NCBI GenBank assembly: GCA_028551475.1
Contig: CM052358.1
Coordinates: 2,544,501-2,608,500, forward strand
Length of the DNA: 64,000 nt
Source: Casuarina equisetifolia
Lineage: Eukaryota > Streptophyta > Magnoliopsida > Fagales > Casuarinaceae
Direction of reading: 5' to 3'
A program made the translations under genes and the position numbers. How positions within the stretch are numbered: position 1 is the stretch's first letter; each line of letters starts with the position of its first letter. A model generated the notes under the pieces. The model made no database searches and had not been told where the DNA came from. It saw only the letters and a list, made by a program, of their open reading frames with translations. Shown in pieces: positions 28,080-39,901 of the stretch.

Positions 28080-28888
28080 CATGTCAATTTAGTGCAGATC
28101 GAAAGCGTCGCATTTAACATTCAGTTTTGTAATTTAAGTTTTCAGGGAATGACTTTTAGTGACTTGATGAAGAGAAAACAACTTATTTAATGAAAATAAA
28201 GTAACCTAGAAATATTTGCTTTATATCAAATGTTTCATGCCTTCGCTTTAGCTCGTAAGTTCTGTCCATTGAATTCAAAAAACAAAAAATAGTAGATTTT
28301 CTTAGATTTTTTTTATTGAGACAATAAGATACAGAGTCAAAATTAAAGGTAAGAGATTGTTTATTAAGATGTCTAGTTCTTAGAAATTGTATTGCTTGTA
28401 GTATAAACGTCTAGTTCTTCATTATTAAAAAGAAGCATACAATGAACCTTTTATATAATAAATGTCTCATTTTCTTGAACTATCTTTGAGTCGGATATAA
28501 GCTTAATAAAAAAACTATTATAAGACCTTCATATACACGTTATATGAAGGTCGTGTAATCTCCCAACAATTGGTGTCAAAAAAATCGACAAATTTCTCTT
28601 TTTGCTTTTAATCTTTGCCAAGGTGTATTCGTTCTGGTATTCTTTCTTTGTCGTGGAGTGAAGACTACCCTGTGTACATCTTAAGACCTGACAAGACACA
28701 CAACCTCGGCACAGATTTTAAACCGACGCAGTCACATCCGGCAAGTCATGCAATGTTACCCCCCATTGGACACCAAGTCGACGTCACAACACACCATTAA
28801 AACCCCAACGCCTGGAATCGGACGTCACAACAACAGTTTGACTTCAGAGCGGGACTCTGAGAACGGCGAGGGAGAGAGACGGAGAGCC
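28080..28888. other. AAE13 3' flank and promoter region of the first thioesterase
   Basis: Terminator/3' UTR of AAE13 followed by sequence whose last part (from about 28,530, with the string taattggtgtcaaaa or a variant) recurs upstream of the two later thioesterase copies near 31,130 and 44,340. This shows that the promoter was duplicated with the gene. No coding feature is supported. Confidence 0.5.
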
Positions 28889-29889
28889 ATGGGAGTTCCT
28901 GATTACGAGAGGGAGGCCCGGAGGTATCTCGAAGATCTGTCAAAGGGCGTGAGCGGCCACGAGATGGACAACATAACCTTGGAAGGTCTCCAGGTGCTTC
29001 AGGCTCGAGCAGGCTTCTTTCGCTGTAAGTATTTGGTACCCAGTCGCCTGTCGGTGAGTGTCAACCATCTTTGATCGATGGTCGCTTCGATTTTTTTCGT
29101 GTCAGATATGTTTTACAGGGTTCTCGATGTAAACGCTGTTTTCTGCATGTCGACAGGATCAAGACGGGAACTGGCACGTCGGTGCTATGGCGACGTTAAT
29201 GGACACTGTCGGTGCCGCCACTGCAGGCTCCTGTGTTGAGGATGTCAAAGGAACCCTTGAGCTCAACATTTCGTACTACTCGAAGGCTAAGATTCAAGTG
29301 AGTTTTCCATCTTTGTCTCGTTGATTCTCTTTATTGACCATGTTCTTACCCATCTGCAAAGATTTTCTACCCACTAGCCAGACAAGTGATGATATCTTTT
29401 TCTTCAAAAAATTTGACTTGTAAGTTAGGAAACAAGTATGTACTTAAAATTGTACCTCTTCAATTTGAAATTATGGTTTTCAACGTCTTTCTGTATACCA
29501 AGAGAATGTCCTGATATCAATAACGACTAATAGATAATGGAAATAAAGTGAGTTAGAAGGTTTAATTCTCAATCTAAAAAACTAGTTTATGAGCTGGATG
29601 AGTAAATTTACATTTTAACTTCACTTTAAGATTATACTTCTCGTACTGTTAAGAATTTTAAAACGTTATGAGAAATTGTTGTCTCAAGATTACTTTCCTA
29701 GTTATTCCTGTGAACTTTGAATAATGATAGGAAGAAGTTGAGATAGAGGCAAAGGTGGTGGCACAAAAAGAAAAAATGACTTCGGTGGTGGTGGAGGTGA
29801 GAAAGAGAGATAAAGGAGAACTAATTGCTTTGGGTAAACAATGGATGGCGACAAGGATGACGAATCAAAGTGAAAGGAGTAAGCTTTGA
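28889..29889 (+). CDS. Acyl-CoA thioesterase 13-like hotdog protein, copy 1 (intact)
   Basis: Small hotdog-fold thioesterase of the PaaI/ACOT13 (THEM2-like) type, which hydrolyses acyl-CoA esters. Exons 28889-29053, 29157-29297 and 29731-29889, all with GT-AG borders and phase 0, give 154 residues, the normal size for the family. The hotdog signature is in exon 2: DGNWHVGAMATLMDTVGA, residues about 58-75, with the family's H-x-G-A and catalytic Asp (in LMD), followed by TLELNISYYSKA. Exon 3 gives the last strands (EEVEIEAKVVAQKEK, VEVRKRDKGELIALGKQWM). No targeting peptide is obvious. It is the only one of five copies in the window without a disabling change. The actual substrate cannot be told from sequence. 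Confidence 0.85.
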
Positions 29890-30625
29890 GCCAAAACTAG
29901 CAAATCTCAGGCTAAATTATCATTCTTCAATGAATCCAATGAATGTAGATACATTCCTATAAAGTACAGGTGCCAAATTTCTGGTCACAAAATTGCATTG
30001 TATACCTTCCAAAAACTCCATTAACAACCAATTTGTTTGAGCTTTGATTCACAGACGTTGCCCTTCTGCCTCATTTTCTTGGGTTTTCACGCCGAGGACA
30101 GAACATAGATCGGTTGATGTCATGCAAGTATCCGTTGCTTTGGTTGAAGAGCTACCCAGATTGATAGTCGCTCGTTTCCATTTTCTTTCTTCTTCTTTGA
30201 TTGATTCTTTTATAATAAGCCTACGATCTTATATAAAACTGGTCATATACAAGCAGTCTTATAATACAAAGATGGTGTGCTCATTGATTGAGCGTGAAAG
30301 TCTTAACATCTTTGCAGTTTAATCTCCACTCTTTACAGTCACTGAATCAGCAATCCGTCCAACCGTTCTTCCCCCTCTTCTGAATCAGCAACTCCGATAT
30401 TGATTAATCAGCAAACAACACAACACAACTTAGGAACACGCAATTTTCACTAAAACCTAGCCGGCAACTCCTAGTTCGTGAACTTCGACATCTCTTCCCA
30501 TGGTCTCTTAGCCCAGTCCTGTCCTTGGACTCTCTTATATTGTCAGCCACTTTCTTTGGTTTCCTCAACGTGCTCCGCACCAGGCCCACTCACTGAACTC
30601 CAAAAAAGGAAAAAACAAAATCTGC
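29890..30625. other. Spacer after thioesterase copy 1
   Basis: Homology with the downstream flank of the later copies stops near 30,010. The remaining 600 bases are unique to this position and hold only short open frames with no recognisable product. A degraded insertion is possible but has no visible ends. Confidence 0.35.
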
Positions 30626-31325
30626 CGATTTACTTGAATTTCTCTTTGTCAAGACTCATTAGCATAAAGTCAAAATCAAGAATAAGAGTAAAATGATAAT
30701 TTTTTAGAGTGAAATTATGGTTCTGTTGGTTAGTACTTTTTTTTAATTACTTATAAGAATGAGATTTTATGAAATTCTATGCAAACTATGTAATTGGCAA
30801 TTTTTTTTAACACATATATTCATGTGTTCAATGTACAACTTGCAATGTTTGCTTTCAACTAAATCAGCCATTTATTAATTAATAGTATATGCTTTCAACT
30901 GAATTAAGTATTCGTCAACTATTTAGTAAATTATTACTTATATTAAAGAAGGTGTTATCGGAAATGAAAAAATTTTATTGTAATTTTTTTACATATAAAT
31001 ATTTTGAGAAAAATGCTCATCTATAGATCTAGATCACATATATTATCGATCTCATAGTTATTAACTTTGTAGTGTATATGAACATTACCTAATGCATAAA
31101 ATACTTAACAAATGATACGAAGGTTGTGTAATCTCGTAGTAATTGGTGTCAAAATTTGGTTTCCACCTTCGAAGAGACAAGTCAACCCACGGGAGACCAA
31201 AAATAAATTAAAAAAATCGACATATTTCTTTTGTGGTTTTTAAGGCGTCGGTCATCAGCAGTGCACCTGGACTTCAAAGCCGGATTCATGCTCACAGATC
31301 GTCAACGGAGAGAGACAGAAGAGCC

Positions 31326-32741
31326 ATGGAAGTTCCTGATTCAGTGAAGGAGACCCAGAGGTGGCTCGAAGATCTGTCGAAGGGTGTGAACGTTGGCGAG
31401 ATGAATAGCATAACCTTGGAGGGTCTCCAGGTGCTCCAGGCTCAAGTGGGTTTCTTTCTCTGTAAGTTTTTGGTACCCAGTCGCCTGTCGGTGAGTGCCA
31501 ACCATCTTTGCCCGGCAATTGTCAACCATCTTTGATCGGCAATCGCTTCGATCTTTTTCCGTTTCAGATATGTTTTACTCGGTTCTCGATTTAACAGCTG
31601 TGGTCTGCGTGTCGACAGGATGAAGACGGGAATTGGCACGTCGGTGCTATGACGACGTTAATGGACACTGTCGGAGCCGTCGTTGCAGGCTCCTGTGCGG
31701 TGAAAGTGAAAGCGACCCTTGAGCTCAATATTTCTTACTACTCAACGGCAAAGATTCAATTGAGTTTTTTTATCTTTGTCTCATTGGTTTTCTTTTTTGA
31801 CCATATTCTCATTCATCTGCAAAGACTTTCTACCCACGAGTCAAACAACTGATGTTATCTTCTTCCTTTTTTCCAAAAACTTAACTCATAAGTTAGGGAA
31901 TAAATAATTACTTAAATTTTACCTTAAAATTGTAGTTCACCAATTTGATTATGAGGATAAAGTAAATTAGTTAAACCTAACTACAATATTATGTTAAAAG
32001 GTATAAATTACAATTTAGAAACTAATTTATGGGTTAGATGAATAAATTTATGTTTTAACTTTAGTTAAGAATTTTACTCGTATGTGATTCAATACTCTAA
32101 TTGCCTCTTAACTTGAATGAAATCTAATGCTTGAGTCTAGATTGTGAAGTAGGAATATAAATGAATAATAAATATATTGTTTAAATGTTATTTGAGGATT
32201 ACTTTAAAATGAAAAATTTATTTCTTTCTTATAAGTTAATTTTGAGAAGCTTTCTAATAATAACATCAAAACTCAAGTTTAAAATAATGCTTTCATGTAT
32301 AAAATAGGTAGCTCAAAGTAATTTATAAGAGAATGTTTTATCTAAAGTCAAAACTTGTCAACCCATGTTGTTACAAGAAAGTATGTTAAAAATAGTATAA
32401 ATAATCTTATATTTGCATAAATTCAAGATGAAAAATAGGTTATCCTCCTTATAAGTCGTCGATTTTAAAAATGAAAAAGGTCCTTCAATATCTTATATTG
32501 TTAATAGCTTTAAAACGTCATCAAAAATTGTTGTTTGAAGATTGTTTTCCAACTTATTCCTATGAACTTTGAACAATGATAGGAAGAAGTTGAGATAGAG
32601 GCAAAGGTGGTGGCACAAAAAGAAAATATGGCTTCAGTTGTAGTGGAGGTGAGAAAGAGAGATAAAGGAGAACTAATTGCTTTAGGTAAGCAATGGATGA
32701 TGATAAGTGTGATCAGTCAAAGCAAAAGGAGTAAGCTTTGA
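31326..32741 (+). pseudogene. Thioesterase copy 2 with a lost splice donor
   Basis: Paralogue of the gene at 28,889. Exons 31326-31490 and 31619-31759 and a third exon at 32583-32741 are open and phase-compatible, and keep the hotdog motif DGNWHVGAMTTLMDTVGA. The donor of intron 2 reads TTGAGT at 31,760 where copies 1 and 3 have GTGAGT. Without splicing, translation would run on for about 31 hydrophobic residues and stop at 31,852, losing the final strands coded by exon 3. Rescue by a cryptic donor cannot be excluded, so the gene is called a probable pseudogene rather than a certain one. Confidence 0.7.
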
Positions 32742-33871
32742 GTCAAAACTAGCAAATCTCAAGCTAAATTATCATTCTTCAATGAAAACAATGAATGTTT
32801 ATATGTTCCTATAAAGTGTAAGTGTAATATTTTTTATCACACAATTGTGTTATAGATTTTCTACTAATGTATTTAAAAATTCATAATTATAGTCTTTTAG
32901 TCATGTTAAAAATTATAAGTGTTATGAACCTAAGTTTCATCCCAAAATGTCAACATAATAAGAAAAGTAGTCAAATTCCTTTATATGTTTAGATTATTCT
33001 ACTTGCTTTTTTTATGAGAGAGTTCATTCTCTCTCATCCAAATCTACATTGCTTTTGACTTGTATCTAGCTTCCTATGTAATCCATACTAAGAGATAATA
33101 ATAGCAAAGAGCACTAGGTAGGCCTATTGTCCACCTCACATTAAGGGATAACAATTGCAAATCCATTGGATCAAGTTGTGATTTGACTTTAATACTATTT
33201 GTCATGGGCTTAGAATTTGTCCCAAAAGGTCAACCTAATGGAGGAATAACCAAACTCTTTATATAATCATATCATTTTATTTGCTTTTTCGATATAAGAT
33301 AATAAAGTCTATTATAATAAGATTTATAAACCTCAACTTCCTAATACTTTTCAAATAATCAAACATTTGGTTTAAGTGTTACACAAATTTGCGTTTCTAC
33401 TCTAAAATATAAAACTTAAAAATATATTTATAAGCCTTCTACTCTAAGGGTTTTCTCTCTCCAAAATTATGTGGAACTCTTTTTCAATACTTGAGAAGTC
33501 TTCGATACATATTCCTTCTTTGGGGGTTTTAGATGAATGAATATGGGTACTTTCTCACAACAAAGTAGTAAATACATAGATGATAAACAAATAGCATATC
33601 ATGAATGGTCCCAAAGATAACAACATTTCTCATTAGTTCACAGGTATAGTTGCAAGCACATATTTACCAGTTTTTCTTTCCATTGAAAGATGGAAGAAGG
33701 AAGCAAAGGCAGAATCCTGGAAAACACACTCATATAAAACCCAAATTGTCAATGGAAACGATATGAAAAAGTCCTTCAGAGTTTATTGGAGAATGAGTTC
33801 AGAGAACTTTCAAGGCTGAAGTCTACCGCACACAACACACTGAAAAAGTCTCCTCTAAATCACTGAAAATT
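32742..33871. other. Convergent spacer between thioesterase copy 2 and SAG101-A
   Basis: AT-rich, duplicated spacer; similar sequence lies at about 42,740-43,700, 45,990-47,000 and 55,770-56,820. The two flanking genes point at each other, so both 3' ends fall here. No open frame of note. Confidence 0.6.
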
Positions 33872-34402
33872 TCAGAGAATCTCGAGTTCGCCATCAGCGT
33901 ACTTTCTGTACTGGCCAGTTTTCATCAAGTCATTGACTGGCGAACTATAAAAGGCTCCCATGCTACCTTTTTCTATAATTTTCTTGTACTCTTTCCACCA
34001 TTTCATGAAGCTGCTACTCTTCAAGAAAATCTCTGGCGATACTGCATAATTCCTGAGCAAATCCAAAACATTGGCTTCAAACCTCTTCAGGTTCTCTATA
34101 TGTATGTTTATGTCACCTGGATATGTACCACTCAACACCTTGCATGAAATAAGAGCCTCCTCAACGTGCACCCAAAAGCAAGAATCCTCCGTCAGATTAT
34201 CCTTCACATTTTGTTTCTTTGAATCAATTGAAACGCTTGCTGGTTTCCCTTCATTCTTCAGCCATTGCTCCAACTGTTCGGTAATCAGAGCGTTGTTAAT
34301 GCTCTGCTGCGGCAATGATTGAAAATGAGTATTGCCAGAAGAAAAGTTTTGGAAAATCTAAAACTATACTAAACAAAACCGATTCTTAGTAACGTGAGTA
34401 AT

Positions 34403-34691
34403 TGTTACCGGTCTGACATGGGTCAGCCGGAACAGACGGTACAATCACCGGATTTGGCTCTCGAAGGGGAAGGAATTTTGGCCTCGTCGGAGGGAGACCA
34501 ACGCCTCCGGTCTCGTTAAAGGGAGACACAGCACCTCTGACCTCATCAAAGGGAGATGCCACTTCCATGGAAGTAACTTCTAAGTTTACATTCATCAAAA
34601 GTCCCCCATCTATTACATCAAAGTGGATTATAAAGGGGTTAATGAGCTTGGGCTAAGCCTATACATTAGGCCCAAATCTAGACCTGTAACA
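34403..34691 (-). repeat. 3' LTR of the gene-capturing element
   Basis: Begins tgttaccggt and ends cctgtaaca on the + strand. The polypurine tract on the - strand ends directly against it (34692-34703), and the target duplication gtaat precedes it. Confidence 0.9.
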
Positions 34692-34831
34692 TTCCATCCC
34701 CCTAAATTTACAAAATACCTAATAACTAGAAACTCATTAAAAGAGTTTAACAGTTCAAATTCAACCAAAGATAAGCCAACAAAGCCCAACACAAATAAAA
34801 TCCAAGACATTCCAAGAGATGTTCGTAGACC

Positions 34832-35194
34832 ATGCTCATGAACAGATAATCCTAGCGCATCTGCATCCTCCCCAGCCTTGAAGCAAAGGGAAATAATACC
34901 CATGACCACCAAGTTACTATGATGAACTTTTCCAAAGCTTTTGGCAATCACCGCCTTAATGCCCAACGATATTGGACCTTTGGCAGCCCAATCACGATAG
35001 CTTCCACTCACGTATTCAGCACCAACTAGTACAATCGCATCTTGTCCCACAAACTTATACCTCGCTGCTGCATCAAAGACATTGAGTTTCTTTCCTGTCG
35101 GGATATGAATTGTTTTGGGACCCACTTCCCTATTCAAGAGCTTGTTAACAAAACAAATATTGGCAAGAGTTCTCCTGACCATCCCTTCATCATT
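34832..35194 (-). other. Captured fragment of an aconitase C-terminal (swivel) domain
   Basis: Residues about 86-206 of the frame 35449-34628 match the end of plant aconitate hydratase: [47 protein letters not shown] and a degraded form of the conserved [11 protein letters not shown] segment (here [12 protein letters not shown]). The iron-sulphur and most catalytic domains are absent, so no enzyme can result. Residues 1-85 of this frame are unrecognised. The sequence is spliced (no introns visible within the fragment), which fits capture through an RNA. Confidence 0.75.
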
Positions 35195-35449
35195 TCCCTT
35201 GTATCCCATACATTCAATTTTCCAATCTTGGTAAGAAAGATGCATCCACAAAGCTGCTGTAGATTTCACCGTACCTTTTTGATTCATACCTTGTAAATAA
35301 ACACTAACAAAAGTTGGACAGAAAACGGCTCTAGGAAGTCTGTCATCATTCAAAGAATAAATCAATTTATCCATAGCCGAAATAATAGCAGAGTGGGGTA
35401 AATTTGCTTCACCGCTCTTATCGGCATCTTTAGCAATTTTAGTTACCAT

Positions 35450-35943
35450 CTACCATCCCTCATTTTCTTTTTGTAACGAAGCCTTGGAACAATCTAAAAC
35501 TTGAAACACATCTTTTAGAAGACTGTTAAAGTTCTCATCAATGACCTCCCAAACCAACTCTCCCCACGAGATCTTCCTTGTACAGGTCCCTCCCTTGATC
35601 TTCGTAAAACTCCTTTTTCCTTGCAAGATACACCGGAATTGCTTCACTGAGTTACCAAGGTATTGTTGCTGCTCATATTCCTTAATTAACTCAGGAAATA
35701 ACCAAGTCCCTCGTGGCTGCCAATTCTCTGCAACTTCGTTCCAGTTTTGACTAAGTCTCAACGTGTGAATTTTTGCATTTAACTCATCACCGAAATTTGG
35801 AAAGAACACCCTCCTCTTATCTAACCCGTCATTGTGATAGAAAATCACACCTTCCACCTGCTGTGATGCACCAATACTTGGACGGGCACGTATTAGCTTG
35901 AAGATAAACTTTCCCTTGGGAACAAATTTAACCAATGCCCACT
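35450..35943 (-). other. Captured fragment resembling an Agenet/IDM1-like protein
   Basis: Open for about 165 codons. The segment with QVEGVIFYHNDG, RRVFFPNFGDEL, LRLSQNWNEV and WQPRGTWLFPELIKEYEQQ resembles the Agenet/Tudor-like N-terminal region of plant IDM1-type PHD-finger acetyltransferase relatives. It is followed, after a single in-frame TAG at 35,450, by the frame that contains the aconitase fragment, so the two may once have been one chimeric frame. No PHD finger or acetyltransferase domain is present. Family assignment is moderately sure. Confidence 0.5.
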
Positions 35944-36204
35944 TCACAACGTATTTGCTTTTTCCCTTTCCATCGTAATTGCCACAGCGAGAGTAAACGA
36001 AGGCAACAACACAAGATTGTCAACTTCTTCCACTTCTTTTCCTTCTACAAATAATTTCCTTCTCATCAATGGAGATTTCTCTTTAAGACACTTCTGCCCC
36101 TCCAAGGATTTGCTAACCATGACCTCCGCTGCACATCCGCATCCACCTCCACATTGACCATTTCTTTCTTTTTCTTCTCTTTCTTCTCTTTCTTCTTTTT
36201 CTCT

Positions 36205-36627
36205 GATTCTTTTCAGCACTATGTTCCTACAGAAGGGTTCATGATTAGCAAGAACACAGGAAGATTTGCTAAGAGTAGCCAAGACCCCTAAGTGGGTTGC
36301 ACCCATAAGCTCAAGAATATCAAGGACAAGCTCATCGATAAGGATTTGGAGGTTACCTAGGTCAGTATTTCTAGGATTGATCAGACCTGGATTGAGATAG
36401 AGGTTGCCTAAAGATTGAACCCCATGAGTGTATGAAGGATTAGCCGAGATCTTGAGGCAAAAACCTCCTCCAATCTCTTCTTCTTCATCATTGTCACACT
36501 CTTCGAGAGGTAATTCTTGTCTTTTGCAAAAAGGAAAGTGTTTTTTAGAAATGGTTGGTTTTATTGCTTTGTTTATGGTTTTGGTTTTGGCTTTGCTCTT
36601 TTTCTTTCTCCTATTCTCTTTCTGCAA
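36205..36627 (-). other. Captured fragment resembling a JMJ22-type F-box region
   Basis: An open frame (36627-35944) inside the LTR element. A Lys-rich start and an acidic stretch lead into residues 70-141, which include GVQSLGNLYLNPGLINPRNT, then LGNLQILIDELVLDILELMG and THLGVLATLSKSSCVLANHE. This is how I recognise the F-box region just before the JmjC domain of plant JMJ22-like histone arginine demethylases. The JmjC part itself is absent; the frame instead runs into Glu/Arg-rich low complexity and a segment I do not recognise. Identification is from memory of the family. Confidence 0.6.
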
Positions 36628-37837
36628 CCATACTTCTCCCTTCTACAATAATTCCCTCTTTTTCTTTTCTCCCTTCTCTCTTTTACTTTTTCCCTGCTTT
36701 CTTTTCCACTTTCGTTTCTTTCTTTTCTCTCTCCTCTTAGCTATCCTACCCCACCAATTCGAAATGTCCAACGCCGGATCGTCTCATAATACCCAGTAAG
36801 AACCAAAATAAAGTTTCTCACTAAAATACTCCCATTAATTCCTTTTTTAATTTCCACCAATAAACCCCAACACCATGAAAAGGATCAATTTCAATGTCAG
36901 AAAGCTTACCGTTTCCACACATTATGCTGCATGGCGCTGCACGTAGAGACCCACCAGAACCCCAGCTGCCTAAATTGCACACAAGCCATTTTGGCCGTTG
37001 GTCACTAGCATCGTTCCACCTTCGAAAGTCGCCAAATCGTGGTGTCTAGTGTCCGATCAGGTGTCTCTCGGTGACCCCTTTTCTGGAGTGGTGACAAGGG
37101 CTAGAACAGAGAGATTTCAACCTCCCTGTTATCCCCTCCAGTGGTCTAACCCAGTGGGAAAAATGCTCTCCGATAAGCAGCCCCTCGAGCATATTGAAAA
37201 GCTGCCTCCATCCTTCAGCTGTGCGTGGTAACTCATTCCGGGTCCAAACTGCGGAATCACACGCAAGCCATTTTGATCTCACTTTGCCCGGCTGCTGTCG
37301 CCGCTGTCGCCGATGCCGCTTTTGGCGCCAGATCCAGCCTTTTCGACACTGGATCTTGCCTTTTTGGTTAGATCCGGTCATCCTCTCACTTCCTGTCTTC
37401 GGTGCGATGTGGAATGTTATCTTTTGCCTTTTTCTGGTGAAGCTGCACCGAGGGCTACATTTCGGCCTCTGTGCCTGTTCGGCAATGGTCCTGTTGATTG
37501 GTTCCAGCAGAGGCTTGCTCGACTCCTCCTTTGCCTGGAGGAAGCTAGGCGGCTCTTCTGTTATTTTTCGGGCCTGGATCTATTTATTCGCTATTAGATT
37601 GGTGTTCATCGCCGACCTGATCTTGTCAACTGGACCCTAGTGCCGATTCTTCCTCCTTCATCTCCTTACGCAATTCTTGTAGGTGTGTGCGCATCGACTT
37701 CAAGTCAGTTCCCATCTGCTCCACATAGTTGTATGCCTTCATCACTAGAGCTTTAAGTTTTGTAATGTCTTCCAACTTTAACTGAAATCCGCCATTTGAT
37801 GGGCAGTTCCCCAGGCCAGAACTGCTCCGATACCATT

Positions 37838-38126
37838 TGTTACCGGTCTTATATGGGTTAGCCGGAACAGACGGTACAATCACCAAATTTGGCTCTTGAA
37901 GGGCAAGGGATTTTGGCCTCGTCGGAGGGAGACCAACGCCTCCGGTCTCGTTAAAGGGAGACACAGCACCTCTGGCCTCATCAAAGAGAGACACCACCTC
38001 CATGGAAGTAACTTCTAAGTTTACATTCATCAAAAGTCCCCCATCTATTACATCAAAGTGGATTATGAAGGGGTTAATGGGCTTGGGCTAAGCCTATACA
38101 TTATGCCCAAATCTAGACCTATAACA
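37838..38126 (-). repeat. 5' LTR of the gene-capturing element
   Basis: Same length as the other LTR, starting tgttaccggt and ending cctataaca on the + strand, followed by gtaat. The primer binding site on the - strand is at 37824-37835. The open frame 37626-38033 on the - strand runs through LTR and PBS and is not a gene on its own. Confidence 0.9.
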
Positions 38127-39901
38127 GTAATATATTTTGAATTTCAAAATTGGAGTTTCTACTAAATCATCACCACTAACTAGCTAAACAACCCATTTTA
38201 TTCTTATCATTATCTGTGAGCATTTCATTCTTATCTTATCTAGATGAATCTAACATAAATATAAGGATCAGATGAGCATTGCAATTATATACGAACCATA
38301 TGAAGTTGAAATTGAGGTACCTGTGATCGCCCCAGTCCGATTGCTGCTAGTTGTTTAATAATGCTCGCCCGTAATGATTGTCTATTGCCTGCCCGTTCTA
38401 GTTGTGCGATCCATTCATCCCCTCCTGCACATTCCCTGCAAATTACCTTACCGTTGAGTTGTTCCACAATTGTTCCATAATCAAAGAATTGGTGAGGAAT
38501 TTGATTTTTTAGGACCCTCTGTATAGGTTGCCAACAAGAGCTTCAAATGGATTCAGGGTTCTGGAGACAAGCACAGCCCAGTTCCGAACATAACATAAAT
38601 GTGCCGAAAGGCTTGTATTTGGTAGCCTGGGAAGCCGATTCAGAAGGATTGTGGGCTGAAATGAAGACTCTGGGTACTGGATCTTGGTCAGAAACTACGT
38701 GCAAAAAGCAGGAGTTCCACGCCGAGTATTTTGATATGGCTTCTTGCAGGCCCTCGTCGGCAATAAGGGGGGAACCAAAAGTGATGCAAAGTGGGCGTTT
38801 GGCGGTTGCGAGAATGATTTCGTTTAGCAGCCCTAAGGTGAAGAGGGATGCAACAGATCCTCCCAAGGAATGTCCAGTGATGATTAATGGCTTGATTAAT
38901 GTCTTGGAATCGGAAACCTGCATTAGTTATTAATCGTAATAGTGTTAACAAGAGGCCGGGTAATATTCTGAGTTCTTTTCATAATTCTATCAACGGTATA
39001 AGTCGTTTACATGGCATGTGAATTGGCCAAATTGCTGGTCAAACAGACAAACTATGTACAAAGAAACTAGTTCTTAGTTGTGCAGGCAGGGAACAAACAG
39101 TTATACTTCGTCGTTCTTAAGTTTTCGCCAAGCCGACAAAAACTATTACGATTAGTAACTATTATATATATGTATATATGTATATGTATGTATGTATACT
39201 AATATTTTTCAGGATACTGAGATACCTGGCTCTGCAATAATGAGAGCGATCCATGGATAGAGGCAAAAAGGCTTAGAGCACGCTTGTTAAGGGAGAAATG
39301 TGGGTTGGTCTCGGCGCAGAGGAATTGGAAGAGTGGAAAATTGTCCTGAAGGGTGGATGATGGAACAAGATCTCCGCCTCCTGCTTCAAGATGCTCTTTG
39401 GTAATGAAAGCTAGGATCGTAAAGTTTGGGTGCTGTGAAATTTTGAATTGAACCGAGGAAAGCGAGGACGCTGGTTCATTGATTTCCTGAAAAGCTCTGA
39501 AATTGCAGCCCATGAATGGTGCAGGACGTTGGAGGTCACAGCAAAGCTTGCCGACTCGGAACCACTGCTGAAGCTGCAACCAAGAATCAAAGGAATGAGT
39601 AGTCAACGACTTGTAATGAGAAGAAGGAAGGAACGTGAAAGAAAAAACACGGGGCTTTTTGTTACCGGGGAGATGAATACATCCTATACTTTTTGTCAGA
39701 TCAGCTTCGAACAGATTAAAGTGTTCCTCCAGTTGAATCACATAGGAGCAAGTAGGAAGGCAAGCCTGAACTAATCGCCTTCCAAGGAAGTTCGTAGAAT
39801 TATTACGAGGGACAACGACTTACCAGTCAATAGGCGACGACTTCCACATTGCTAAAGCCAAAGGCTTATCTTTGTTTACATTATTTAGTAAACAAGTCTC
39901 C

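Larger units (their letters stand above)
34403..38126 (-). mobile_element. Non-autonomous LTR retrotransposon carrying host gene fragments
   Basis: Complete element on the - strand inserted in an intron of SAG101-A. Both LTRs are 289 bp (34403-34691 and 37838-38126) and run TGTTAC...TAACA; by hand count they differ at about 17 positions with no indels. The 5-bp target duplication gtaat flanks it (34398-34402, 38127-38131). A PBS complementary to initiator Met-tRNA (tggtatcggagc) lies two bases inside the 5' LTR and a purine tract (agggggatggaa) abuts the 3' LTR. There is no protease, integrase or RT. Instead the interior, read 5' to 3' on the - strand, has a short Lys/Glu-rich gag-like start (37626-37800), an unrecognised 1 kb, then fragments resembling JMJ22, an Agenet protein and aconitase. 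Confidence 0.88.
33872..39682 (-). pseudogene. SAG101: SAG101-like immune lipase-like gene, copy A (disrupted)
   Basis: SAG101 pairs with EDS1 in the nucleus to relay TIR-type immune receptor signals; it has an N-terminal lipase-like fold and a C-terminal EP domain. On the - strand: possible short exon 1 (39666-39682), exon 2 (39226-39573), exon 3 (38321-38917) with ITGHSLGGSVASLFTLGLL and RPLCITFGSPLI, and exon 4 (33872-34303) with the EP block DSCFWVHVEEALISC and SSFMKWWKEYKKI. Damage: a 1-bp deletion in exon 2 near 39,490, a 1-bp deletion in exon 3 near 38,545 giving an immediate TGA, and an in-frame loss of 438 bp from exon 4 at 34,280 relative to copy B. That loss removes the region with the YRRMIEPL motif. 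A complete LTR element sits in the intron between exons 3 and 4. Its neighbour copies B and C lack that element. Confidence 0.85.

Noticed and set aside
30044..30589. Possible genes in the spacer after thioesterase copy 1
   Set aside because: Short frames without recognisable domains or splice context on either strand.
34386..34598. Separate small gene similar to 37,626-38,033
   Set aside because: It is the other LTR; the similarity is LTR identity.
37626..38033. Open frame as an independent gene
   Set aside because: It runs through the 5' LTR and primer binding site of the LTR element; only its last part could be gag-like.
39199..39741. SAG101-A open frame starting upstream with IQLEEHFNLFEADLTK as the protein start
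   Set aside because: Its upstream half is out of frame with the conserved SSG...VTSNVLHHSW region and joins the true frame only because of a 1-bp deletion; it is leader and intron sequence.
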